NCBI GenBank assembly: GCA_003001795.1
Contig: PVNI01000017.1
Span: 1-64,000, forward strand
Length of the DNA: 64,000 nucleotides
Direction: 5' to 3'
From: Actinomadura viridilutea
Lineage (GTDB): Bacteria > Actinomycetota > Actinomycetes > Streptosporangiales > Streptosporangiaceae
The notes beneath the pieces were generated by a model. That model ran no database searches, was not told where the DNA came from, and was given only the letters and a program-made list of their open reading frames with translations. A program made the translations under genes and the position numbers. Positions 16,455-25,009 of the stretch are shown one piece after another (within the stretch, counting starts at the first letter, position 1; the number at the start of each line of letters is the position of its first letter).

Positions 16455-17577
16455 CGCACGGCGGCCCACTCTGGCGACGCGGATCGCGGCGGCGACACCG
16501 CCCGACCGCGACCGCGCGGTCGACGCCTTGCGCGCCCTGGCCATCCTCGGCGTGGTGCTCGGGCACTGGTTGGTGACCGCGTTCGTCGACACCGGCGGCG
16601 GGCGGCTGCGAGTGAACAGCCCGCTGTCGGCGATGCCGCATCTGGCGCCCGCCTCCTGGGTGTTGCAGACACTCGCGGTGTTCTTTCTCGTCGGCGGATA
16701 CACGGCGGCGAAAGGACACCGCGCCGGGGAACCGTACGTGCCGTGGGTGCGTCGCCGCCTGGCGCGACTCCTACGCCCCGTGCCCGTCCTGCTGCTGGCG
16801 TGGGCGGTGGCCACCGGGGTGCTGGCATGGGCCGGACTGCCGTCCGACACACTGCGCACACTGCTGAAGCTGGTGCTGAGCCCGCTGTGGTTCCTGGGCG
16901 TGTACGGAACGCTCATCGCGCTCACCCCTATGGTGGTGGCCGTCTGGAACCGGCTCGGTGTGCGGGGCGTGCTCGCGCCCCTGACCGCGACCGCGCTTCT
17001 CGACCTCGCCCGCTTCGGGTGGGACGCTCCAGGGTGGATCGGCTGGGGCACCGTGCTGACCGGATGGCTCGTGCCGTTCTACCTGGGCGTGGCATGGGGG
17101 CACGGAGCCCTGGCGAGCGCTCGCACCGGCTGGCTCCTGCTGGGCGGGGGCGCCGCCGCGACAGGCGCGCTCATCCTGACGGCCGGGTACCCGGCGAGCA
17201 TGGTCGGGGTGCCGGGCGCCGAGGTGTCCAACCTCAATCCGCCGACCCTGGCGGCCGTGGCGTTCGGCCTGGCCCAATGCGGGCTGGCACTGTTGGCCCG
17301 CGGCCCGCTCACCCGCTGCATGCGGCGGCCGCGCGTGTGGGCCGCCATCGCGCTGGCCAACCTGTCCGCCATGACGATCTTCCTGTGGCACCAGACCGCG
17401 CTGATGGCCGCCACGATGGCGACCGACCTGACCGTCGGCCCGCTGACCGGCCTGCACACCGCGCCCGACCACGCCGGATGGATCGCGGCCCGGCTGGCGT
17501 GGCTGCCGCTCTTCGCCGCCGTCCTGGCCGTCCTGTGGGCGGCCGCGCACCGCTTCGAACGGCCCCGACAGCGGTGA
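16447..17577 (+). CDS. Acyltransferase 3 family membrane protein
   Basis: 376-aa integral membrane acyltransferase, GTG start overlapping the preceding gene. The N-terminus RDRAVDALRALAILGVVLGH holds the conserved Arg and His of the family. FFLVGGYTAAKG and WFLGVYGTLIALTPMVVAVW follow, and about ten hydrophobic helices fill the rest. Such enzymes move acetyl or succinyl groups from cytoplasmic CoA to surface glycans or secondary metabolites. Coupling to a secreted hydrolase and proximity to a membrane-sensing two-component system suggest envelope modification. Acceptor is not predictable. Confidence 0.85.
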   Translation: MIDARRPTLATRIAAATPPDRDRAVDALRALAILGVVLGHWLVTAFVDTGGGRLRVNSPLSAMPHLAPASWVLQTLAVFFLVGGYTAAKGHRAGEPYVPWVRRRLARLLRPVPVLLLAWAVATGVLAWAGLPSDTLRTLLKLVLSPLWFLGVYGTLIALTPMVVAVWNRLGVRGVLAPLTATALLDLARFGWDAPGWIGWGTVLTGWLVPFYLGVAWGHGALASARTGWLLLGGGAAATGALILTAGYPASMVGVPGAEVSNLNPPTLAAVAFGLAQCGLALLARGPLTRCMRRPRVWAAIALANLSAMTIFLWHQTALMAATMATDLTVGPLTGLHTAPDHAGWIAARLAWLPLFAAVLAVLWAAAHRFERPRQR

Positions 17578-17676
17578 GCCGCGGTCGCCGCGGAATGTGA
17601 CTCTTGTCGCTCCGGGACGTCTCGAAGACGCCACCGTGTGTGACTCCCGCGTCTGTTCCCGCAAGTCGAAGCACAG

Positions 17677-18900
17677 GTGAGCGCGGAACTTCGCCTGGTT
17701 GGTGGCACCCTTGGGGACGTGGAAAGCACGAACGAGGCCGCTCTCAGGGAACAGACCACGCAGCGCTTGGAAAAGGCCATGGGCTCCTTCGGGACCGCCG
17801 CCCTGGCCAGGATGGAGCAACAGCTTCCCTGGTTCCGGCGCATGCCGCCCGAGCAGCGCTCCTGGATCGGGCTGGTCGCCCAGGCGGGCATCGCCGCGTT
17901 CGTGGAGTGGTTCAAGAACGCCGAGAAGACCCGTCCCGCCATCGCCGGAGAGGTGTTCGGCACCGCCCCGCGCGACCTGATGCGCTCCATCAAGCTGCAG
18001 CACACCATCGACATGATCCGCGTCATCATCGACGTGGTGGAGACGCGGCTGGACGAACTCGCCGCGCCCGGCGGCGAAGCGCAGCTGCGCGAGGCGATCC
18101 TCCGCTACACGCGCGACGTCGCGTTCGGCGCCGCCCAGGTGTACGCGCGCGCCGCCGAGACCCGCGCCGCCTGGGACGCCCGGCTGGAGGCGCTCGTGGT
18201 GAACGCGGTGCTGCGCGGCGAGGTCGACGACGGCATGCACTCGTGGGCCGCCGCGCTCGGCTGGACGTCCAAGCCCGTCACCGTCGTCGCCGGGTACACC
18301 CCCGAGGACGAGGAGCCCGAGGTCACCATCGACCAGATGCAGCTGGCCGCGCGCCGCGCCCGGGTGGACGTGCTCGCCGGGGTGCAGGGCCGCCGCGTCA
18401 TCGTCATCGTCGGCGGGGACGTCGACCCGCTGGAGGCGTCGCGCCACATCGCGGCCAAGTGCGGCCCCGGCCCCGTCGTGGTCGGCCCGCAGGTCGACGA
18501 CCTGTACGGCTCCACCGTCTCGGCCCGCGCCGCGCTGGCGGGGCTGCGCGCCGCCGCCGGATGGCCGGACGCGCCGCGCCCCGTCCTGGCCGCCGAGCTG
18601 CTGCCCGAACGCGCGCTCGACGGCGACGAGGAGGCCCGCCGGTATCTGGTGGAGCAGGTCTACAACCCGATGTGCGCCGCGGGCGCGCCGCTGCTGGACA
18701 CCCTCACCACCTACCTGGAACAGGGCTCGTCGCTGGAGGCCACGGCGCGGCTGCTGTTCGTCCACCCGAACACCGTCCGCTACCGGCTGCGCCGCGTCGC
18801 CGAGCTGACCGGGCTGGTGCCGACGGACGGCCGCAACGCGTTCACGCTGCGGATCGCGCTGGTGCTCGGACGCTTCAGCGAACGCGATCCGCGGCCGTAG
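17677..18900 (+). CDS. fasR: FasR-type regulator of fatty acid synthesis (PucR C-terminal HTH)
   Basis: 407-aa transcriptional regulator immediately upstream of fabD. The C-terminus carries a PucR-type HTH (EATARLLFVHPNTVRYRLRR, about residues 350-370). The N-terminal 170 residues are helical with the conserved RSWIGLVAQAGIAAFVEWF segment found in FasR of Streptomyces. FasR binds the fab promoter and activates the operon; long-chain acyl-CoA sensing has been shown for the mycobacterial protein. GTG 17677 is used; a second GTG about 15 codons downstream (VESTNEAAL) is a credible alternative. An inverted repeat between this gene and fabD is a candidate binding site. Confidence 0.88.
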   Translation: MSAELRLVGGTLGDVESTNEAALREQTTQRLEKAMGSFGTAALARMEQQLPWFRRMPPEQRSWIGLVAQAGIAAFVEWFKNAEKTRPAIAGEVFGTAPRDLMRSIKLQHTIDMIRVIIDVVETRLDELAAPGGEAQLREAILRYTRDVAFGAAQVYARAAETRAAWDARLEALVVNAVLRGEVDDGMHSWAAALGWTSKPVTVVAGYTPEDEEPEVTIDQMQLAARRARVDVLAGVQGRRVIVIVGGDVDPLEASRHIAAKCGPGPVVVGPQVDDLYGSTVSARAALAGLRAAAGWPDAPRPVLAAELLPERALDGDEEARRYLVEQVYNPMCAAGAPLLDTLTTYLEQGSSLEATARLLFVHPNTVRYRLRRVAELTGLVPTDGRNAFTLRIALVLGRFSERDPRP

Positions 18901-18931
18901 CCGCGCGGCCGGCCCTCCCCGCTCCCCCGCC

Positions 18932-18948
18932 TTGTAGAGGTCGTACAA
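18932..18948. promoter_or_regulatory. Candidate FasR operator upstream of fabD
   Basis: Inverted repeat TTGTA (18932-18936), 7-nt spacer, TACAA (18944-18948), in the 117-bp gap before fabD. It is one of the few AT-containing palindromes in this region and is placed where FasR should bind. Confidence 0.45.
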
Positions 18949-19017
18949 AGGCCCCCGTCGAAAGTTCGTGCCGATCGGCATCACCACCGCAGATGCGCAG
19001 AGGGGAAGCTGGGGCCT

Positions 19018-19935
19018 GTGATTCTCCTCGCCTCGCCCGGTCAGGGCGCCCAGACACCAGGATTTTTGAGCCCGTGGCTTGAGGTGCCCGGTGTCGCCGA
19101 CCGCCTGACATGGTGGTCCGCGGTCACCGGGCTGGACCTGATCCGATACGGGACCACCGCCGACGCCGAGGAGATCCGCGACACCGCCGTGGCGCAGCCG
19201 CTGCTGGTCGCGGCGGCGCTCGCCGCGTTCCAGACCCTCTACGAGGGCGACGAGCGGCCGGACGCGGTGGCCGGACACAGCGTCGGCGAGCTTGCCGCCG
19301 CCGCCGTTTCGGGGGTGCTGACGCCCGAGACGGCGCTGGTGCTGGTGCGCGAACGAGGCCGCGCGATGGCCGAGGCCGCCGCCGTCACCGAGACCGGCAT
19401 GACCGCCGTGCTCGGCGGCGACCCCGACGAGGTGCTGGCCGTCATCGAGAAGCACGGCCTGACCCCGGCCAACGTCAACGGCGCCGGCCAGGTCGTCGCG
19501 GCCGGGACGATGGACCGCCTGGCCGCGCTCAAGGAGGACCCGCCGCCGAAGGCGCGGCTGCGTCCGCTGTCGGTGGCGGGCGCGTTCCACACCGAGCACA
19601 TGGCGCCGGCCGTCGACGCGCTGCGCCGCCTGGCGCCCGGCGTGCCGGTCCGCGACCCGGAGATCACGCTGCTGTCCAACCGGGACGGCGCGGTCGTGCG
19701 CGACGGACGCGAGTACCTCGACCGGCTGGTCGCCCAGGTCAGCGCCCCCGTCCGCTGGGACCGCTGCATGGCGACCATGCGGGAGCTGGGCGTCAGCGCG
19801 ATCATCGAGCTGCCGCCCGCCGGCACGCTCGTGGGGATCGCCAAGCGCGAGCTGAAGGGACTGGACCTGTTGGCCCTCAAGACCCCCGAGGACCTCGACA
19901 AGGCCCGCGAGCTGATCAAGGCGCACGCGTCATGA
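19018..19935 (+). CDS. fabD: Malonyl-CoA:ACP transacylase FabD
   Basis: 305-aa enzyme that loads malonyl groups onto ACP for type II fatty acid synthesis. The N-terminus ILLASPGQGAQ is the family start, GHSVGE places the nucleophile Ser at 88, and the catalytic His is at 191 (GAFHTEHM). QPLLVAAALAAFQ and PVRWDRCM are further family blocks. The GTG start lies downstream of a gaggggaag site. It overlaps fabH by 4 bp. First enzyme gene of the fab operon and the expected FasR target. Confidence 0.95.
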   Translation: MILLASPGQGAQTPGFLSPWLEVPGVADRLTWWSAVTGLDLIRYGTTADAEEIRDTAVAQPLLVAAALAAFQTLYEGDERPDAVAGHSVGELAAAAVSGVLTPETALVLVRERGRAMAEAAAVTETGMTAVLGGDPDEVLAVIEKHGLTPANVNGAGQVVAAGTMDRLAALKEDPPPKARLRPLSVAGAFHTEHMAPAVDALRRLAPGVPVRDPEITLLSNRDGAVVRDGREYLDRLVAQVSAPVRWDRCMATMRELGVSAIIELPPAGTLVGIAKRELKGLDLLALKTPEDLDKARELIKAHAS

Positions 19936-20915
19936 CGGCCGCGTACGAAGCGCCCGCGCTGCGCCTGTCCCAGGGCTCGCCCGGCGCCCGCATCCTCGCG
20001 TTCGGCGACTACCAGCCCGCCAAGGTCGTCACCAACGACGACCTGGCCAAGATCGTCGACACCAGCGACGAGTGGATCCGCAGCCGCGTCGGCATCGCCG
20101 AACGCCGCATCGCCGGCCCCGAGGAGACCGTCGGCGACATGGCCGTGCAGGCCGGCGGCAAGGCCCTGGCGGCCAGCGGCCTGTCCCCCGAGGACATCGA
20201 CCTGGTGATCGTGGCGACCTGCTCGGTCGAGACGACCATCCCCAACCAGGCCGCCAGCGTCGCGCACCGGCTCGGCGTCAAGGCCCCCGCCGCGTTCGAC
20301 CTCAACGCGGCCTGCGCCGGCTTCTGCTACGCGCTGGAGACCGCCGCCTCGGCCGTGCGCGCCGGCAGCGCCCGCAACGCGCTGGTCATCGGCGCGGAGA
20401 AGATGAGCAACTGGATCGACTGGAACGACCGGTCGACCTGCATCATCTTCGCCGACGGCGCGGGCGCGGCGGTCGTCACCGGCGCCGCCGAGCCCGGCGT
20501 GGGCCCGGTGGTGTGGGGCAGCGCCGGGGAGCTCGCCGACAAGATCACCGTGGCGGACCGGCGCTCGTTCATCAAGCAGGAGGGCCAGGCGGTGTTCCGC
20601 TGGGCCACCACCGCGGTCGCGCCCGTCGCGCTGGAGGCGTGCGAGCGCGCCGGGATCGCCCCCGATCAGCTGGCGGCCGTTGTGCCCCACCAGGCCAACC
20701 TGCGTATCGTCGATGCGATCGCGCGGCGGCTCAAGGCGGTCAACGCCGTGGTGGCCGACGACATCGTCCACTCCGGCAACACCTCGGCGGCGTCCATCCC
20801 CATGGCGCTGTCGCGCATGATCGAACGCGGCGACGTGCCGTCCGGCGCCCCGGCCCTGCTGGTCGGGTTCGGCGCCGGGCTGTCCTACGCCGCCCAAGTC
20901 ATCCACCTTCCCTGA
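19932..20915 (+). CDS. fabH: Beta-ketoacyl-ACP synthase III FabH
   Basis: 327-aa condensing enzyme that starts fatty acid chains from acyl-CoA and malonyl-ACP. The Cys-His-Asn triad is intact: Cys128 in NAACAGFCYA, His253 in VPHQANLR, Asn283 in HSGNTSAAS. The N-terminus is about 16 residues longer than the E. coli protein, as is common in actinomycetes. ATG 19932 overlaps the fabD stop. In this lineage FabH normally uses branched acyl-CoA primers. Confidence 0.95.
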   Translation: MTAAYEAPALRLSQGSPGARILAFGDYQPAKVVTNDDLAKIVDTSDEWIRSRVGIAERRIAGPEETVGDMAVQAGGKALAASGLSPEDIDLVIVATCSVETTIPNQAASVAHRLGVKAPAAFDLNAACAGFCYALETAASAVRAGSARNALVIGAEKMSNWIDWNDRSTCIIFADGAGAAVVTGAAEPGVGPVVWGSAGELADKITVADRRSFIKQEGQAVFRWATTAVAPVALEACERAGIAPDQLAAVVPHQANLRIVDAIARRLKAVNAVVADDIVHSGNTSAASIPMALSRMIERGDVPSGAPALLVGFGAGLSYAAQVIHLP

Positions 20916-20966
20916 CGTACGCGGGGCCCACCCGACGACGATCCGACCACGAAGGAGAGCACACAC

Positions 20967-21218
20967 ATGGCAGTCGCCACCGAGCAGGAGATCCTGGACG
21001 GCCTCGCCGAGATCATCGACGAGATCGTGGGGATCGACAAGTCCGAGGTGACCCCCGAGAAGAGCTTCGTCGACGACCTGGACATCGACTCGCTGTCGAT
21101 GGTGGAGATCGCGGTGGCCGCCCAGGACAAGTTCGGCGTCGAGATCCCCGACGACAAGCTCAAGGACCTCAAGACGGTCAAGGACGTCATCGTCTACGTC
21201 CAGAACCTGCAGCAGTAA
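20967..21218 (+). CDS. acpP: Acyl carrier protein
   Basis: 83-aa acidic carrier protein, with the phosphopantetheine attachment site DSLSMVE at Ser42. A good aaggag site lies about nine bases before the ATG. It is 51 bp downstream of fabH and is the hub that carries intermediates for FabD, FabH and FabF in this operon. Confidence 0.96.
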   Translation: MAVATEQEILDGLAEIIDEIVGIDKSEVTPEKSFVDDLDIDSLSMVEIAVAAQDKFGVEIPDDKLKDLKTVKDVIVYVQNLQQ

Positions 21219-21362
21219 GGCCGTCCGCGGCGAGCGGCGCGGCGCGCATCCGGCCCGGGCGCCCGGCCCGAGCATCATCCGGCCCGGGGATGCGATGCCG
21301 CGCCGCCGACCGCTTCTCGCCGTGGAGCCGTCCGCCTCCCCCCGTTCGCTAGGAGCACTCAC
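21219..21362 (+). other. Structured spacer between acpP and fabF
   Basis: 144 bp with no ORF. It contains two copies of catccggcccgg (from about 21248 and 21276), and ccgggcgcccgg is a perfect 12-bp palindrome. The RNA should fold strongly and could attenuate or stabilise the segment, lowering FabF relative to ACP. The fabF start follows a cgctaggagca ribosome-binding site. Confidence 0.5.
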
Positions 21363-22667
21363 ATGAGCACAAACCAGACCAAAGTCGTGGTGACCGGGCT
21401 CGGGGCCACCACCCCGCTCGGCGGCGACGTGCCGTCGACCTGGTCCGCGCTGCTCGCCGGCGAATCCGGGGTGCGCAAGCTGGACTGGGAGAACGTGGAC
21501 CGGCTGCCCGTCCGGTTCGCCGCGCAGCTGGCCGTGGAGCCCTCCGAGCTGATCCCCAAGGCCCAGCTGCGCCGCCTCGACCGCTGCCAGGCCATCGCGC
21601 TGATCGCCGCGCGCGAGGCGTGGAAGGACGCCGGGTTCGCCCCGCCCGTCAAGCGCAAGGGCGGCAAGGGCGGCGACGACGGCCCCAAGGACGGCTTCCA
21701 GGTCGACGGCGAGCGGCTCGGCGTGGTCGTCTCCAGCGGCATCGGCGGGCTGCACACCGCCCTCAACAGCTACGACACCTTCCGGGAGAAGGGCTGGCAG
21801 CGGGTCACCCCGTTCACCGTGCCGATGCTGATGCCCAACGGCTCCTCCGGCCACATCAGCATCGAGTTCGGCGCGACGGCCGGGTCCCACACCCTGGTCA
21901 GCGCGTGCGCGTCCAGCGCCGAGGCGATCGGCTACGCCATCGACATGATCCGCACCGGCCGGGCCGACGTGGTGATCTGCGGCGGCACCGAGGCGTGCAT
22001 CCACCCGCTGCAGATGGCCTCGTTCGGCGTGATGCGGGCGCTGTCCACCCGCAACGACGAGCCGGAGCGCGCCTCCCGGCCCTACGACAAGAACCGCGAC
22101 GGCTTCGTGCTCGGCGAGGGCGCGGCCATGATGATCCTGGAGTCGGAGGAGCACGCCCGGGCCCGCGGGGCCCGCGTGCACGCGATCGCCGCCGGCTGCG
22201 GCTACTCCGCGGACGCCTACGACATCGTGCTGCCGGACCCGTCCGGCGAGGGGCAGGCCAAGGCGATGCGCCGGGCGCTGGCGGACGCGGGCCTGACGCC
22301 GGAGGACATCGTGCACATCAACGCGCACGCCACCTCCACCCCGGCCGGCGACATCGCCGAGCTGACCTCCATCAAGGCCGCGCTCGGCGAGGAGGCGGCG
22401 CGGAAGCTGTGCATCACCGCCACCAAGTCGATGACCGGGCACCTGCTGGGCGGCGCCGGCGCGCTGGAGTCGGTCATCACGATCCTGTCGCTGCGCGAGG
22501 GCCTGGTCCCGGCCGTCGCCAACCTGGAGGACCTGGACGACGAGGTGGACCTGGACATCGTTCGGGGCGAGCCGCGCAAGCTGCCGGACGGTCCGATCGC
22601 CGCGCTCAACAACTCGTTCGGCTTCGGCGGCCACAACGTGTCGGTCGCCTTCCAGCGCGCCGTCTGA
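21363..22667 (+). CDS. fabF: Beta-ketoacyl-ACP synthase II FabF
   Basis: 434-aa elongating condensing enzyme. The Cys-His-His triad is present: Cys182 (VSACASSAEA), His322 (INAHATSTP), His360 (MTGHLLGGAG), with the conserved Lys five residues before the last His. A Lys/Gly-rich insert (KRKGGKGGDDG, about residues 98-108) is typical of actinobacterial FabF and lies on the surface. Ends with NNSFGFGGHN, the family C-terminal glycine motif. Confidence 0.95.
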   Translation: MSTNQTKVVVTGLGATTPLGGDVPSTWSALLAGESGVRKLDWENVDRLPVRFAAQLAVEPSELIPKAQLRRLDRCQAIALIAAREAWKDAGFAPPVKRKGGKGGDDGPKDGFQVDGERLGVVVSSGIGGLHTALNSYDTFREKGWQRVTPFTVPMLMPNGSSGHISIEFGATAGSHTLVSACASSAEAIGYAIDMIRTGRADVVICGGTEACIHPLQMASFGVMRALSTRNDEPERASRPYDKNRDGFVLGEGAAMMILESEEHARARGARVHAIAAGCGYSADAYDIVLPDPSGEGQAKAMRRALADAGLTPEDIVHINAHATSTPAGDIAELTSIKAALGEEAARKLCITATKSMTGHLLGGAGALESVITILSLREGLVPAVANLEDLDDEVDLDIVRGEPRKLPDGPIAALNNSFGFGGHNVSVAFQRAV

Positions 22668-22720
22668 CGATCCGCTTCCGCGGGCCCGCCCCGTCGGTGT
22701 GACACAAGGAGCTTACGGAC

Positions 22721-24169
22721 GTGACTGTGCTCGACAACCGGGTCGTGGACCCGGCAGCCACCTCAGACAAACAGGAGGCCGACCCGCGGGACCCGCGGAC
22801 CCGGCTCGAGGCGTTCTTCGACGCGGGCTCCTTCCGTCCGCTCGGCGGCCGCGCGGAGGCCGGCGACGACAGCGGCGTCCTGGCCGGGCAGGGGCGGGTC
22901 GACGGGGTGCCGGTGGTGGCGTTCGCCTCCGACCCGCGCCTCATGGGCGGCGCCATGGGCGCCGCCACCTGCGAGGTCATTGTGGCCGCCTACGACCTGG
23001 CCGTCCGGGAGCGGATCCCGATCGTCGGGCTGTGGCACTCCGGCGGGGCCCGCCTGGCCGACGGCGTCGAGTCGCTGCACGCGATCGGCACCGTGTTCGC
23101 GGCGATGACCCACGCGTCCGGCGTGATCCCGCAGATCTCGGTGGTGCTCGGCGCCGCCGCCGGGGGCGCCGCCTACGGGCCCGCGCTCACCGACATCGTC
23201 GTCATGTCCGAGGGCGGCAAGATCTTCGTGACCGGTCCGGACGTGGTCCGGTCGGTCACCGGCGAGGACGTCGACATGGCCTCGCTCGGCGGCCCCGAGC
23301 CGCACTCGCGCAAGTCCGGCGTGGTGCACGTGGTCGCCAAGGACGACACCGAGGCGATCGCGCAGGGCCGCAAGCTCGCCGTGCTGCTCGGCCACCAGGG
23401 CCGCATCCGCCCGGACGACGTCGAGGAGCGCGACTTCTCCGGCGTGCTGCCCGACAACCCCCGCCGGGCCTACAGCGTGCAGCCCCTGGTGCAGGGCGTG
23501 CTCGACGACGTGGACGCGGCGGTCGAGCTGCACCCCAAGTGGGCGCCCAACATCGTCACCACGCTCGGCCGCCTCGGCGGCCGCACCGTCGGCGTCATCG
23601 CCAACAACCCGCTGCGGCTCGGCGGCTGCCTGGACGCCGCGTCCGCCGAGAAGGCCGCCCGGTTCGTCCGCATGTGCGACGCGTTCGGGGTGCCGCTGGT
23701 GGTGCTGGTGGACGTGCCCGGCTACCTGCCGGGCGTCGGCCAGGAGCACGGCGGAGTGGTGCGCCGCGGCGCCAAGCTGCTGCACGCGTTCGCCGAGGCC
23801 ACGGTGCCGCGGGTCACCCTGGTGACCCGCAAGGCGTACGGCGGCGCGTACATCGCGATGAACTCGCGTTCGCTGGGCGCGACCCGCGTGTTCGCCTGGC
23901 CCACCGCCGAGATCGCCGTCATGGGCGCCGTCGCGGCCGTGCGCATCCTGCACCGCCGCAAGCTGGCCGCCGTGCCCGAGGAGGAGCGCCCGGCCCTGGA
24001 GGCCAAGCTGGCCGAAGAGCACGAGCGGATCGCCGGCGGTCTGGACCGCGCCCGCGAGCTCGGCGTCGTCGACGAGGTCATCACGCCGACGACCACCCGC
24101 GGGGCGCTGGCCCGCGCCATCGCCGAGGCGACCCCGGCGCGCGGCGCCCACGGCAACATCCCGCTCTGA
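22721..24169 (+). CDS. accD: Acyl-CoA carboxylase carboxyltransferase beta subunit
   Basis: 482-aa carboxyltransferase with the full two-lobed crotonase-fold architecture of the AccD/PccB family. The N-terminal lobe has LWHSGGARLADGVESL, ISVVLGAAAGGAAYGPAL and VTGPDVV. The C-terminal lobe has VDVPGYLPGVGQEHGG and RKAYGGAYIAMNSRSLGA. It should transfer carboxyl groups from biotin to acetyl- or propionyl-CoA, supplying malonyl-CoA to FabD. The last gene of the fab cluster, GTG start 53 bp after fabF with an aaggag site. The biotin carboxylase partner is not in the window. Confidence 0.93.
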   Translation: MTVLDNRVVDPAATSDKQEADPRDPRTRLEAFFDAGSFRPLGGRAEAGDDSGVLAGQGRVDGVPVVAFASDPRLMGGAMGAATCEVIVAAYDLAVRERIPIVGLWHSGGARLADGVESLHAIGTVFAAMTHASGVIPQISVVLGAAAGGAAYGPALTDIVVMSEGGKIFVTGPDVVRSVTGEDVDMASLGGPEPHSRKSGVVHVVAKDDTEAIAQGRKLAVLLGHQGRIRPDDVEERDFSGVLPDNPRRAYSVQPLVQGVLDDVDAAVELHPKWAPNIVTTLGRLGGRTVGVIANNPLRLGGCLDAASAEKAARFVRMCDAFGVPLVVLVDVPGYLPGVGQEHGGVVRRGAKLLHAFAEATVPRVTLVTRKAYGGAYIAMNSRSLGATRVFAWPTAEIAVMGAVAAVRILHRRKLAAVPEEERPALEAKLAEEHERIAGGLDRARELGVVDEVITPTTTRGALARAIAEATPARGAHGNIPL

Positions 24170-24180
24170 CGCGGCTCGTC

Positions 24181-24211
24181 CCGATGGCCCGGCCCCTGGC
24201 CGGGCCATCGG
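24181..24211. terminator. Terminator hairpin after accD
   Basis: Perfect 14-bp stem (24181-24194 with 24198-24211), loop cct, 11 bp past the accD stop. A partial second copy follows because of the 29-bp duplication described separately. Ends the fab transcript; the 3' end of the convergent DUF3145 gene is 230 bp away. Confidence 0.8.
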
Positions 24212-24249
24212 CGTGTCCGGGCCCCTGGCCGGGCCATCGGCGTGTCCGG
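24191..24249. repeat. 29-bp tandem duplication copying the terminator arm
   Basis: The 30-mer beginning ggcccctggccgggccatcg at 24191 recurs at 24220, a 29-bp period with one base shared. The duplication gives the terminator a second 3' arm. The following 190 bp to 24440 show no ORF or other recognisable feature. Confidence 0.8.
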
Positions 24250-24440
24250 GGCCGTGCACCTGAGACCGTGTGCCCAGGTGTGCGGCCCGGGCGGTGCCGC
24301 CCGGAGCCCCGTCGAGGACGTCGGGGAACGGGGCCGCCGTGCCCGTCCCCGACGGAAGACTGGCCGGAAAGAGCGACGCGCGGCTGCTCCCGTGGTCGGA
24401 GCGGGCCGCGCGTCGGGAAGACGATGCCCGGCGTGTGGGG

Positions 24441-24935
24441 TCACACGGCGGCGTGGAGCCAGCGGACGGGCGCGCCGTCGCCCGCGCGCCGGAAGGGCTC
24501 CAGCTCGTTGTCCCAGGGGGTGCCGAGCAGGCGCTCCAGCTCGTGTTCGAGCGTGGTCTTGCCGACGGCGGCGTTGGCCATGACGGCGCGCAGCCGGTCC
24601 TCCGGGATCATGATGTCGCCGTTGGCTCCGATCACGGCCGTGAACACTCCGAGGGACGGGGTGAAGCTGTAGCGGACGCCGTCGCACCCGGGCGTGGCGT
24701 CCTCGGTGACCTCGAATCGCAGCAGCTTCCAGTTGCGCAGGGCGGACGTGATCGCCGCCGCGGTGCCGGGCCGACCCTCCCAATGGAGTTCGGCGCGCAG
24801 CGTCCCCGGGGCGGCTGCCTGGTCGGCCCATTCCAGAGAAACGGGCACGCCGAGAACGCCTGCGACGGCCCACTCGATGTGCGGGCTGAGCGCAGGCGGC
24901 GCGGAGTGGACGTAGAAAACGCCACGTGCGGTCAC
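24441..24935 (-). CDS. DUF3145 family protein
   Basis: 164-aa cytoplasmic protein matching the actinobacterial DUF3145 family from its first residues (TARGVFYVHSAPPALSPHIEWAVAGVLG). The C-terminal LEHELERLLGTPWDNELEPFRRAG is also a family block (quoted in part). It has no signal peptide or transmembrane helix. The gene is a conserved neighbour of the fab-accD cluster in actinomycetes, here convergent to it. No function has been established that I know of. Confidence 0.88.
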   Translation of the reverse strand: MTARGVFYVHSAPPALSPHIEWAVAGVLGVPVSLEWADQAAAPGTLRAELHWEGRPGTAAAITSALRNWKLLRFEVTEDATPGCDGVRYSFTPSLGVFTAVIGANGDIMIPEDRLRAVMANAAVGKTTLEHELERLLGTPWDNELEPFRRAGDGAPVRWLHAAV

Positions 24936-25009
24936 CGGACCTCCTGGATCTGTACCGAGGCTCGTCTTCCCCTACGGCCTCGTAAGCCCCAGGACGCGTT
25001 CCGCGTCAA

